From the NCBI GenBank assembly GCA_001839685.1, contig MLAK01000896.1, positions 1 to 44,776 of the forward strand: a stretch of 44,776 nt of DNA. Direction: 5' to 3'. A program made the translations under genes and the position numbers. Source of the DNA: Tritrichomonas foetus. Its lineage: Eukaryota; Parabasalia; Tritrichomonadida; Tritrichomonadidae. The notes under the pieces were generated by a model. The model ran no database searches. It was not told the DNA's origin and was given only the letters and a program-made list of their open reading frames with translations. Positions 17,960 to 28,111 of the stretch are shown piece by piece (the first letter of the stretch is position 1; every line of letters starts with the position of its first letter).

Positions 17960-19537
17960 TCATTTCTTTGTCTTTTTATGGACTCTAGGACCGGATTTTT
18001 TCTTGGGCTTTGTCTTTTTAGAAGTTTCTATTCTTGCTCTTTTTCTTGAGTGTTTAATCACAGCACAAAAAAGTGTGGATTCGTTTCGTATAAATGAAAC
18101 TTTACATTCTATATTCGGATCATCATTAATTTTGGTATCTTTTAAAAAAGTAAGAATATCATTCTCACTGTATTCGTTCAGATTTATAAAAGTTGGTAAT
18201 CCCATTGGAAACATTGTTGTTCCTTCATAATAAATATAGCATATGCATAACGATTTTTCATCATTTATTGGTTGATCACTAGCTATATAAAATGAATTGC
18301 AATGATAATGTTCGAAGTTCAGAGAGTTTGTGATTAATAATTGGCATTCACTTGCAGATTTTACTTTGAAAAGTGCATGACAGTGAGTATTTGAAATTTT
18401 GATTCCAACAAACAAAGTATTTTCTATATCGAATTGGAATGGTCTAGTAAAACAATGGAAAATTTCTGGTTTATTTTTTTCAAACATACCAAGGTAATTT
18501 ATTTCGCAATTACTTAACTTGTCCACTAAATAGCAATCATTCAATTTTTCAGGTGGTAAATTAAGAGGATCTTTAAAATCAATCATTACTGAGTCATTAT
18601 TGGAATCATTTGTGTATGATAAGCTAATATATTTAATTTTATATATTTCTCTTTTTTCAATGAGTGACTTTTCAATTAATAAATGACATTGTGGGTCAGT
18701 TTTTAGACCTTTAACTTCTTCAAAAATATTGTTATTGTCTATTTCATCATATAAAGATGAATCATTCCGTGATACTTTTATCGTATGACCTCTTAGTTTA
18801 ACGAAACAAGTTGTCATCATTTTCAATAAATATTCGATATGATTTAAACTAATATAAGATTGGTATTGTACAAATAAAGTAATATAATCGAAAGATGAAT
18901 TTTGCTGTGAATTATTTGGAGCTTTTTCCTGGGAAACATACGTTAAAGCCGCGATAAAATCGGCTAGAGTTGCACTCTTTGAATCAAATAAATGTTGATC
19001 AAACCATTTTTCAAAAATTGGTTCAAGAAATGAATAAGTATGGTTAGAGGCTTTGATTTTTTTGGGTTTAAATTTAATAAAAAAGGTAGTTATACATTGA
19101 ATAAATGACAGAATTGTTGTATATGATGATTTTTCTAAATTCAATGGATTTATGGGTGAAATATATTCATATTGGTTATCAGCGCTATTCAGAATTAAGA
19201 TAGAAACTGTCCTGTCACTATTTTGTGTAGTTGGGTGAATTTCGCTAAAATAGTATGTAATTACAACTGGATGTGATGGAGTAATAAATCCCCAATTTTT
19301 TTTTTTAACTTGCTCATATTCTGTGGAAAAATACACACTATGGAAAGTGGTCTGTGTTTTTACATCTGCATCTTGGAATAAATGGAAAGAAAGTGAATGA
19401 TCACTATTGAATTTACACCATATTCTATATTTGAATTGGCCTTTTTGTATTGGTTCATTCTGATCTTTGGAGCCATCACTAGGATATGCCCAATTGTTTA
19501 TTTGAAACTTATATTGTTCAAAATCCATTTGGGTCAT
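17960..19537 (-). CDS. 525-aa protein of unknown function, possible N-terminal MATH-like domain, basic C-terminus
   Basis: Intact frame from ATG at 19537 (an alternative ATG lies at 19528). Residues about 8-125 read as a beta sandwich with MATH/TRAF-like spacing: FQINNWAYPSDGS, then FKYRIWCKFNSDHSLSFHLF and later PVVITYYFSE. MATH domains bind peptide partners, as in USP7 and SPOP. The central part (about 150-300) is helical and the region 340-460 beta-rich; I find neither a catalytic Cys/His box of a deubiquitinase nor a BTB domain. The last 30 residues are strongly basic (RKRARIETSKKTKPKKK), a likely nuclear localisation signal. It sits within the co-oriented minus-strand block. The MATH call is weak. 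Confidence 0.65.
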   Translation of the reverse strand: MTQMDFEQYKFQINNWAYPSDGSKDQNEPIQKGQFKYRIWCKFNSDHSLSFHLFQDADVKTQTTFHSVYFSTEYEQVKKKNWGFITPSHPVVITYYFSEIHPTTQNSDRTVSILILNSADNQYEYISPINPLNLEKSSYTTILSFIQCITTFFIKFKPKKIKASNHTYSFLEPIFEKWFDQHLFDSKSATLADFIAALTYVSQEKAPNNSQQNSSFDYITLFVQYQSYISLNHIEYLLKMMTTCFVKLRGHTIKVSRNDSSLYDEIDNNNIFEEVKGLKTDPQCHLLIEKSLIEKREIYKIKYISLSYTNDSNNDSVMIDFKDPLNLPPEKLNDCYLVDKLSNCEINYLGMFEKNKPEIFHCFTRPFQFDIENTLFVGIKISNTHCHALFKVKSASECQLLITNSLNFEHYHCNSFYIASDQPINDEKSLCICYIYYEGTTMFPMGLPTFINLNEYSENDILTFLKDTKINDDPNIECKVSFIRNESTLFCAVIKHSRKRARIETSKKTKPKKKSGPRVHKKTKK

Positions 19538-20013
19538 AATTGGGAATATTCACCATTATTTGGCCTTAGTATGGTAAATTCAAATGAAATCGAAAACTCT
19601 ATCTGGCATATTTTGCGACATGAGTATTTCTTTTTATTTCACTAATATCATATAGTCCCAAAAACAAATCATTGAATAATGCCTGAGGCCATTCCCTGAT
19701 GAGGAAATTCGTTAATTGTTATTATATACTTATTTGATGGTAATTTTGGTTTTCTCATTCATTATCTATCTCTAACTGGGTTTCTCACCATTTTTGAGAT
19801 AATCTCCTTTTGGAAATAAAACTATCCAAGATATTATGGTTGGACATTCATAAATCCACAAACAGAGACCAATCAAATTTAGATTTCTATATTATTGAGC
19901 AAATAATATGTCTAAAACAATAATTAATAATTCAAAAGAGAAAAAAATAAAAGAATTATTTTTCTGTTAAATATTCGATGTTTTATTACAACAAAAAAAA
20001 AAAAATGGTATAA
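19538..20013. other. Intergenic, no feature seen
   Basis: AT-rich, with an A13 run near 19991-20003 just beyond the pseudokinase stop. No coding relic recognised. Confidence 0.4.
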
Positions 20014-23000
20014 TTAATATGTGTAATATGTATAATGTTGAGATAAGCATGATGTATAAAATTCTATGACATTATTTACTCTCGAGTCATTCATATATCT
20101 CCATGGTAATTGCTTTAAATATAGCACAAATGATTCTTTTTTCAAGAGCATAATTACGTCTTTAATTTTTGATAATTTTCCAAAAAACATAATGAAAGGC
20201 ATTGCCACATCAAACGGTGTATTAATATCGTATAAAAGTGAAAGAATCGCAAAGTAAAATTTTCCATCAAAAGTAAAATTCGGAATTTTGTCAATAATTG
20301 TCGTAATCATTTTTCCAATTGCCAAACAAACATTTTCATTTCTTTTATTTAACTGTTCTGTAAAGTTCTTGCAAATTGTTTCAGAACTGAGCATTTCTAA
20401 GACATCAGCATTTAAATTTCGTGCAATCTTGATCGAAGTTACACAAAATTGTGGATCATCACTTGAAAATCCAACTAATATTGTTGGAACTAATAAAGAA
20501 AGATCTAAATCATTCCTTCTTTTTAAAAGTGAGCAAATTGTATGAGCAACACTTTTTAATTTCCGTTGATTATACTTGCGGAGTAGATTGACCCATAGTT
20601 TTTGAACAAGTGTGAAATCATTGCTCATTGGGAGTTTATCAACAAGTCGAAGTGCATATTGAAGAATTTCATCATCGTCCGAAACAATTGCAGGTAAAAT
20701 TATACCCCACACATTTGAACTTACAATAATTTGTCTCATGCAACCTATTCTTATACAAATACAAAGAAGATATAGTGCAGTTTTGGTTGCTTTACACTTA
20801 ATGCATTTTTTGACAAGAAATTGAAACATTACTTTTGCTGTATTTTCCGTAATTTTAGAATCAGGATTCACAATTAAAATTGCAATAGATTCTAAAATTT
20901 GCTTAAGAGTGGCACTATTCATGATTTGAATAAAATTATCAGGTAGATTTACAATTTTATGAACTTTCTGGAAATCACGCGTACACATTTTACTTAAATA
21001 TTTTACATAAAATGTCAAAAATTTATTTGATTTACATGCGCTTGGTAACAGCTCAGGGAGAGGTCCATATTCCATGATTACAAATTTAAAGAAATTGAAA
21101 GCATGTTTTGATGATAATGAATTTAAAATATGAATCAGTAAATTTGGAGGAATCCTATTATAATTATAATAAATCACAATAATTAGTAATTCAATAGTTA
21201 CATGACTATGTGGCATATCTAATAACTTTTGCACTATTGTTTGAATGTTTGAGATTTTGGGTGCAATTATTCTAACAGCAGAAATGACAATGTAAGGATG
21301 ACTACCGATGATGGAGAATATTTTATCAATAAGTTTACTTGGCTCTAAAATATCGCCAATATTTCCTCTACTTAAAATTTGTTTTAATAAATTCACAGCT
21401 TCATCTTGAACCTCTAAAGAATTGAATTGATTCATAAATTTGAACACAATTGTTAATAAGTTCGGACTAATTGAATATTCAAATTGCTGAAGTTCGTGTA
21501 ACAATTGCAAAGTAGCTGGATCCAGTGGATTTAAGTTAGAAAGTTTTTCAAGTATTAATGTTTCTTTTTTAGCTGCATAATCATAAATCTTATTCATGAT
21601 TGCTTCATGTTTCTTTTTTGACTCGTTTGCCCAATTCAAGAATTCATCCATATTTGTATCTTTAAAATATATCTCTCCATTTTCTATACTTTTTCGAATG
21701 GTGGTTGCTCTTGGTCGCTTATTTGGATCGGTATCCCAGCAACGTTTTATTAATCTTTCCATTTCGGGTGTATTGGTGGGAATTCTTGGTCGAAAATCCT
21801 TTTCAACAACCATGGCAGCTATTTGTGTTGGATTATACTTTGAATATTGTAATATATTTGAATTTTTCGAATTAGAATCAATCATTAAGAGTTCCCAAAG
21901 TATGAAACCAAATGAATAAATATCTATTGAAGGAGTATAACAGTTTTCGTCTTCAGTAAAAACTTCAGGCGAAATAAATCGTAGAAATTCTTGATTATTG
22001 ATTCGAATGAATTCTAATAATTCACTAATCTTATCATTAGTATTATTTTTTCTATGATTGCAAAGAATTTTGTCGAGTTTATTATTTGATTTAATATGGT
22101 TAAAATAATTTGAATTTTTCGCGCTTTGTTGTGAATAATTAACACGTTTTGAAACATAAAAATCAGAAATAATTGCATTGAAATCATTATCTAATAAAAT
22201 ACTTCGAGTATTTAAAGTGAAATGGATGAAATGCATAGCATCTAAATATTCGAGGCCACGAATAACTCCAAGCACAATTTGTAGTTTTAGATTTGGTGTT
22301 AATCTTTGAATATTCTCTTTTTGTTTCATAAATTCATACAAACTTCCATTTTTAACATATTTTGTTGCAATTCGAATAGATATGCTATTCGGACAACTTA
22401 TTGAAGTTGCTTCTAATTTTATGATATTAGGATGATCAAGCTGCTGAAGAGTGTTTAAAGCATTTTTCAGGTTATTTACGTTTGAATCCGTAATATTTTC
22501 GGCTTTTAACTCTTTAACAGCCACTTCTTTATTTTGTGGCTTTAAATTCGCTCTGTAAACTTTGGAGTATTCATTTTCATAGACTAGTTCAATAATTTCA
22601 AATTGCGAGCTCTCTACTATTTTTGAATTGAAATTTTTGTAATTATAATAATTGTATTGTTTGAATTTCTTAAACAAATCATCTTCGCTCAAAATAATGT
22701 CGTTAAATTCATTTTCATTATCATTGTTACATTCATTATCTTTGGCAGACTCGGAAATATTTAAATATTGACTGTTTATCATTTCAGTTTTTATTATGGC
22801 CTTGCTTTCGGTCTTTAATTCATTTTTATCTGGAATTTTATCAATTATTGTGGTTATATCATTTACAGTTAATTGAAATTGAATGTCGTGGAGCTTTTTT
22901 CGAAGTGCTAACCCAATTTGTTTTGGGAAATTATGAACAATTGGTGACAAACTCTCGTATATATCTTTTAGATCAAGGTAATGTGCATAACATAATGAAT

Positions 23001-23460
23001 TGGGATCAGAAAAAGATTCGAATAATAGCATCGACGATTGAACCGCCCAACTACACCAAAGTTCGTAAAGCTCAGTATATTGACCGTTTACAGGATGCGA
23101 GAGAAAATAATTCAACATTTTTTTCGAATTATATTGTGATAGATAAGAAATGAAGGCTGCGCAAGTTTTAAAGAACTCAAAAAGGATTTTCGATTCGGCG
23201 TTGGAAATGCTATGTTGATGACACTCTGTGAAAGATGAGCGAAACGATTGTAAATTTGATATTAATAAATTGATTTTATGAAATCCGAAAGAAACTGTTG
23301 GTAAGACTTCATCTATGAATTTGAATGTGTCATCAAAATAGAATTTCCATTTAATAAAAGATGATGGGAGGCTTAAAGTCTGAATTTTTATAAATATTTA
23401 TGGATGAGCTCCTTTCAAATTAGAAATAATGTCTTTCAAATTTTGATTTTCATAAATCAT
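20014..23460 (-). CDS. TKL-like pseudokinase with C-terminal alpha-solenoid, frame interrupted by an in-frame TAA
   Basis: The long frame from ATG 23118 gives 1034 aa, but the same frame is clearly coding further upstream (QTLSLPSSFIKWKFYF, VSFGFHKINLLISNLQSF, ESKILFEFFKTCAAFISYL) back to an ATG at 23460, broken only by TAA at 23398-23400. Numbered from 23118, the kinase domain (about 172-480) keeps the ATP lysine (VAVKEL, K202) but lacks the glycine loop (VYENEYSKVY). It has HFT (299-301) for HRD, TRSILL for PENILL, and DFY (319-321) for DFG. The catalytic Asp and Asn are missing, so it is a pseudokinase. SPE and the DIYSFGFILWELL and RPRIP motifs show TKL descent. Residues about 560-1034 are ARM/HEAT-like helices. 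It probably scaffolds signalling. Either the upstream 113 codons are translated by readthrough, or the allele is truncated. Confidence 0.8.
23398..23400 (-). other. In-frame TAA inside the pseudokinase frame
   Basis: After 20 codons from ATG 23460 (ending LKGAHP) a TAA interrupts the frame, which then continues for 93 protein-like codons to the next Met at 23118. One base change (for example from CAA or TAT) would explain it. Confidence 0.75.
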
Positions 23461-23935
23461 TTATATTTCAAATTTTGAAGATCCGCTTTTGAACTATTTC
23501 ACAAAAATTCAATCAAGTCTTTATCGAAATCACAGAAAAACTGGAAAGAAAACGACTGGTGTTGTAAAGTATTGGAAAAGTATCATGGCAAAAGTCATTT
23601 TATGTAAATTTATGAAAAAGTTCTAAAGAAGATATTACACGTTAACCCTTAAAATAAACCAAAATTGATTTGAGAATGGGCATATTTATAAATGTGATGA
23701 GCAAATTCAAAAATTATTGAATCAAAATTTGCAGGTAAATCATGATTCACCAAATGATGTTGGAGAATGTTTTATCAAGCTGCATTTAAATATAGTACCA
23801 AATGATGGTTTTAAATCATATTAAACATAGAGCTTACCACTCATGTGATTTTTACCATTTCGAGTTGTTTGATCAACCCCATTGAAAAATGCGTGACGAT
23901 AAATTGAAAAAGAATTCTTAACGTAAGAATCTTCA
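23461..23935. other. Divergent intergenic region
   Basis: Between the pseudokinase start and the coiled-coil gene; AT-rich, no GACCATAT copy, no relic recognised. The right gene's ATG is preceded directly by TCTTCA. Confidence 0.4.
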
Positions 23936-25687
23936 ATGAGTCAGAATTCCTCCGAAGAGCTTGATGATGAAGATATTAAAGCAGGACTAAGAGAAATGGG
24001 ACTTCTGATAGAAGAAGATTCAGCTTCTAAAAAAGAAAAACGGCCAAAAAAAGCAAATATTCAACGAAAAAATTCGCAAGATATCATTCCAAATTCGCTT
24101 ACTGGAACTAAATTAGGGTCATCAAAAAAGGAGAATAATTCGAATAATCATGAACAACACAATATTTCCTCTTTTTCGGATTTAAGTGATTTTCAATCAG
24201 AATCGGTGATCATTTCGCCAAATGACAAAACGGTAACAACTTCACCTCCGCAATCGAAGGCAATAACTTCAATTAAAATCGAGAACAAAACAGATAACAC
24301 CAATAATATTATTTCTAAAAGTGAAAATAAGCCTAGCAATAAAAAGTCGAGTAGTCCTAAGAAAAATGCTGGCAGTGCTAAAAAGAGGCCTCCAAAGCTC
24401 CAACAAATTAATTTGGATTTTCTGAATGACACCAAACCCGTGAAACCTGTAAAATCCTTCGATATTGACAAATATTTGGGTATGGCTGAAAAAGAATCAA
24501 AAAATGAACTTCAAAGCACACCAATTTCACATGGAAATGGAAACATTCAAGATTTTGATAATCCCATTATAAAAAAAAGTGATTCCAATCAAAATCAAAT
24601 AAATTTATTGGATAAAATAATGCCTCAAGAAACGCCGAATCCAATTTCTGAATTTCCTCGAAATGAAAAGGCTGAAAAGAAATCTGACCCGAGTTCATAT
24701 ACTTATGCTTTAGAATCACGACTAATTGATTATTTCAACGCTTCAATTAATAAAATGATATCTGATTTTTCGAATGATTTAAGTAACCTTTTAAAATCAT
24801 CAAATACTTTTGATTCTACAATCCGAGATTTTTCTTCAGACTTGAAAAAAAGTGTTCGTCAATGTATTAATTTCAAAATGGCTTATACTGACATGAATTT
24901 CCATGATCGATCATATGATTCATACTTATCCCCTTATCTTCATATTTTTCAAGACATTCATTCATTTGCACCAACAAATTTGATGGAAAAACTAGAAACT
25001 CTTCGTGAATGTCATACTGATATAACTGAACAATTAAAAAGCATTCAATCACATGTTAATCCAGCTATTGATCAATTACAAGAAGAAATCACAGAACTCT
25101 ATAATCAAAGATATTCAATGACACAAAAAAATAATGCAGCATTTTACCGATCATCATCACTGAATCAAAGATTAGCTGATATTGAATATCAAGAATATGT
25201 TCAAAAAACTGAATCTGATCTTCTTTCCTGGAAAAGGTCTCATAATGATAGATTCGCCAAGCTTGAATCACCAGATGAAATTAATAAATATGATATGGCT
25301 ACTAAAATTAGAAGATTATATTCACAAGTTAAAAAAACATCGAAAAATGAAAATATGGATGTTTATTATAAATGCATTCGAAATATGTCAAATTATTTTA
25401 ATGAAATAAGCAATATGAATAACATGTATAGTTATCATATTAGGAATATATGTTCGTTATTTATGCAACTGCAAAGACAAAACCATGTTTCTTTAATTCC
25501 CAATACATCTGAACCAAAAGTCGAAAATACTGTAATTGTGAAAGATATTTCAACTGATGAAAAAGAACTAAAGTCCAAAATTGAAAATGCAAAGAAGCGT
25601 CATGAAACTAAACTTAAAGATACCTCGAGGTATATTAATGACTTACATCACAGAGGCCATAAAAGAAGAAGGAAGAAATATGATTAA
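23936..25687 (+). CDS. 583-aa coiled-coil protein with disordered N-terminus (possibly FBF1-like)
   Basis: Intact. Residues 1-235 are Ser/Asn/Lys-rich and disordered, with short acidic helices at the very start (EELDDEDIKAGLREMGLL) and Lys/Pro clusters (KKNAGSAKKRPPKLQ). Residues about 236-540 are helical with coiled-coil heptads (ALESRLIDYFNASINKMI, LQEEITELYNQRYSM). The tail is basic (HHRGHKRRRKKYD). The architecture resembles basal-body/transition-fibre proteins such as Fas-binding factor 1, which would suit a cell with several flagella, but I cannot verify homology. The ATG is preceded by TTCA, an initiator-like context that would leave a 1-nt leader. The gene is divergent from the pseudokinase. 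Confidence 0.7.
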   Translation: MSQNSSEELDDEDIKAGLREMGLLIEEDSASKKEKRPKKANIQRKNSQDIIPNSLTGTKLGSSKKENNSNNHEQHNISSFSDLSDFQSESVIISPNDKTVTTSPPQSKAITSIKIENKTDNTNNIISKSENKPSNKKSSSPKKNAGSAKKRPPKLQQINLDFLNDTKPVKPVKSFDIDKYLGMAEKESKNELQSTPISHGNGNIQDFDNPIIKKSDSNQNQINLLDKIMPQETPNPISEFPRNEKAEKKSDPSSYTYALESRLIDYFNASINKMISDFSNDLSNLLKSSNTFDSTIRDFSSDLKKSVRQCINFKMAYTDMNFHDRSYDSYLSPYLHIFQDIHSFAPTNLMEKLETLRECHTDITEQLKSIQSHVNPAIDQLQEEITELYNQRYSMTQKNNAAFYRSSSLNQRLADIEYQEYVQKTESDLLSWKRSHNDRFAKLESPDEINKYDMATKIRRLYSQVKKTSKNENMDVYYKCIRNMSNYFNEISNMNNMYSYHIRNICSLFMQLQRQNHVSLIPNTSEPKVENTVIVKDISTDEKELKSKIENAKKRHETKLKDTSRYINDLHHRGHKRRRKKYD

Positions 25688-26084
25688 TGAAATGAAGATC
25701 TTTTATTCCTTGGAAAGATATTTCTTATATTATTTTGTTTGTATAAAATATTTTTTTCTTTATTCCCATTTTGAATCATTTTTTATTTATTTTATGAACA
25801 AACTCATTTTTGATTCTGAGGGCTTTTCAGTTCTTTTTAGAATCAAAATTTTAAACGAACTTGTGTTTGGCCGTCATACAGCCCTCTGAAGAAAGAGGTA
25901 ACGAATTGTCAAAAACTAAAATATACCTCGATTTGGTATTAAATTTGGATATTGCGATTTTTGTTGGTTTCCTTAAAAGTAGCGTATCAAGTCATTATGA
26001 TGGATGATTCAGATTGAAATGGATGTGCTAGTATGGATGAAGAGTTATTATTTATTGTTTTACAAAAAAACAAAAAAAAACTAC
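25688..26084. other. Intergenic
   Basis: T-rich 3' region of the coiled-coil gene followed by the tRNA 3' flank. Nothing else recognised. Confidence 0.4.
26072..26080 (-). terminator. RNA polymerase III terminator of tRNA-Lys
   Basis: T9 on the minus strand, 4 nt after the tRNA discriminator base; a T7 run follows at 26064-26070 as backup. Confidence 0.85.
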
Positions 26085-26158
26085 AGCCTCCGGCGGGACT
26101 CGAACCCGCAACCCCAAGATTAAGAGTCTTATGCTCTAGCCGGTTGAGCTACGAAGGC
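26085..26158 (-). tRNA. tRNA-Lys (anticodon CTT)
   Basis: A 74-nt cloverleaf folds on the minus strand: acceptor GCCTTCG/CGGAGGC (one G-T pair), D stem GCTC/GAGC, anticodon stem TAAGA/TCTTG with loop CTCTTAA giving anticodon CTT, variable GGGTT, T stem GCGGG/CCCGC with loop TTCGAGT, discriminator T. Internal pol III promoters are perfect: A box TAGCTCAACCGG and B box GGTTCGAGTCC. No intron; CCA is not encoded, as usual in eukaryotes. Confidence 0.97.
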
Positions 26159-26457
26159 TTTCTGTCTTCATTTTATTTAATTTTATATCTGTAAACTTCA
26201 ATATACCCATTATCTTTCATAAATAGTTTTCTTCTTAATGAAAACTTAAAAATAAAATATATTTTTTATGATACTAAATTTATTCATAGGCATATGACAA
26301 AGCGTCAGCATTCACATTTTCAAAATCATTTTCTGAATTTGAGAGAATCGGATTATATAAGAACTTGATAACAAAATAATCACATACTACAATAATTATT
26401 CATGCAACCATGTGAATACCAATTGCTAATTCAAGAATAAAAGGGAAATTTTATTTT
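26159..26457. other. Intergenic 5' flank of the tRNA
   Basis: AT-rich, nothing recognised. Confidence 0.4.
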
Positions 26458-26747
26458 TTAGATATTCTCATTGATATTTGGATGGTTATCATGTTCTGTT
26501 GTTTGTATTGGCGTATCAGTCAATGTATTAAGTATTATATTCGTTATTGAAACTTCTGGAGTTCACACTGATGGTATATTCCGACAGAAATATGATAAAT
26601 CATTAAAAATGTTGATTCTTCTGCAATTCCGAAGTCGAGTTTAATGTTGTGTAATAGCATGCAATCACCACCATTCACTGTTGCATGAAGATGATAAGCA
26701 TCAGGTGTAAAAATTGTTATTGCTTTTGCATTATCATGTGAATGTAC
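26458..26747 (-). pseudogene. Decayed coding relic C
   Basis: Minus-strand frame from about 26747 reads VHSHDNAKAITIFTPDAYHL, HATVNGGDCMLLHNIKLDFG, STFLMIYHISVGIY and stops at a TAA. The adjacent frame then takes over (TPEVSITNIILNTLTDTP...NINENI) and ends with TAA at 26458-26460. There is no ATG at the head and one frameshift, so it is a dead fragment. The first half looks beta-rich and the second half like a short hydrophilic tail. Family not recognised. Confidence 0.5.
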
Positions 26748-26898
26748 ATGTCAATTGACATATTTTAGAAACTTTCACCTCCAATCATTGATTTTGTTTA
26801 TACACTTAAATAAAATGTATAAACATGTGACAGTGTTAAAACGATCAAGATATGAAAAATAAGCATTTTGATTTTTTTCAATTGTGGATTCAATATAT

Positions 26899-26906
26899 GA
26901 CCATAT
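26899..26906 (+). promoter_or_regulatory. GACCATAT element (distal) upstream of the C2HC gene
   Basis: Exact GACCATAT, 62 nt upstream of ATG 26961, followed by an alternating TA tract. Confidence 0.35.
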
Positions 26907-26921
26907 ATATATACAAAAAAA

Positions 26922-26929
26922 GACCATAT
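26922..26929 (+). promoter_or_regulatory. GACCATAT element (proximal) upstream of the C2HC gene
   Basis: Second exact copy, 39 nt upstream of the ATG and in the same orientation, 23 bp from the first. Confidence 0.4.
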
Positions 26930-26960
26930 AAAATGTGAAAAAGTTGGATATCTAACTTAA

Positions 26961-27453
26961 ATGAATCAAGTTACTGTCTATAGTCGAAAACAACTTAAAT
27001 TCGAGAAGGCAATGAAATTTATCGATGAACTTGTTGACGATCAATTCAATTCTTTCATTTTCGAAACCATTATAGATTTTTATCGAGATAAATATGGAAT
27101 CCCCGGCGCTACTCCCTTAAATGACATGCTGCAATCGCTTCCCGTGCTTCCTCCGACTCCTTCCAGCCTCAGGGGGATGTTTTTTCGATTCGATCCAGAC
27201 TTTTTTCGAGGTCAAGGAAATTAAGCCTTTTGAGTGCAATCTTTGCCACAAGCCGCTCGAAAAAAATGACCTTACTTCACACTGGTTGAGGGACTGCGAG
27301 TGGCTCCGTAAGAACGATAAAAAAGCACATCGAGATTTCATCTGTCAGTTTTTCAATCGAGAATTAGAACATGAAATAGCTGGAGATGGAAGAGATGGTG
27401 ATGGTAATAATAATGACGATGTTGTGGAAATTTCTCGGCCCAAGAATTGGTGA
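26961..27453 (+). pseudogene. C2HC zinc-finger protein with a +1 frameshift
   Basis: The first frame (ATG 26961) encodes helical sequence KFEKAMKFIDELVDDQFNSF, FYRDKYGIPGATPLNDMLQS and a proline-rich stretch, and stops at 27224. The +1 frame supplies the rest: VKEIKPFECNLCHKPLEK, then NDLTSHWLRDCEWL and a charged tail ending KNW at 27453. Joining them around the T6 run at 27201-27206 gives a continuous protein of about 164 aa with one C-X2-C-X11-H-X4-C finger. One extra T in that run would explain the shift; the other T6 run at 27180-27185 is an alternative. It could be an assembly indel, a real mutation or programmed frameshifting. Function unknown, perhaps nucleic-acid or protein binding. 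Confidence 0.6.
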
Positions 27454-28111
27454 ATGTCGTGTTTATAGAAATTGATATAGAAATGATATTTTTACTTTTG
27501 TAAACTTGTTTCTCTATTCGAAAAACTCATTTTTATCAACTTTTTATCTCTTTTTAAGTTTTGAAATTAATTCACAATAAATGTATGAATCAAGCTAAAT
27601 CTCAGAATTTTTCCTATGAGTAACTGCATAATGATAGATAATAAGGGAAAGCAATATTTCCCCGATTTAATCATATATTCTCTTATTTTGTCCGATTTAT
27701 TAACATTTGGCATGAAATAAAAAAGGTGCTATTGAGTATGACTGAGAATATATGGTCAAAAAAATATGCACATCAACATTCATCAAAGAGAATAATGGAA
27801 AATTTTAATTAAGGGATAGATTCCTAAATATAATTGATTTGGGAATTTCATTTTGATCATGTTGTTATAAATAGATACTTTTAATGATAAATTAATTGGT
27901 ACGAAAACAAGTTTATCTGATTTTATCAAAGTTTATCTGGAAATTTCAAAGCATGCTAGTGATATATATGAATTGTTTTTAATATTTCATCTTTCAAATA
28001 ATTTTTTTGGTGCTTTGATGAAATGTGACAAATTTCGGGTCAATAATTCATCAGAAAAATATGAATACAGCTATCGTAAGTTTGATGTATTAGAATTGTA
28101 TCGTTCCTCAG
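27454..28111. other. 658-bp intergenic region
   Basis: AT-rich, with one reverse GACCATAT copy at 27750-27757. No coding relic recognised. Confidence 0.4.
27750..27757 (-). promoter_or_regulatory. GACCATAT element upstream of the NAP1-like gene
   Basis: Exact copy on the minus strand, 355 nt upstream of ATG 28112; further away than the other copies. Confidence 0.25.

Noticed and set aside
23936..25687. Firm assignment as Fas-binding factor 1
   Set aside because: Only the general architecture (disordered head, coiled-coil tail) supports it; no diagnostic motif seen.
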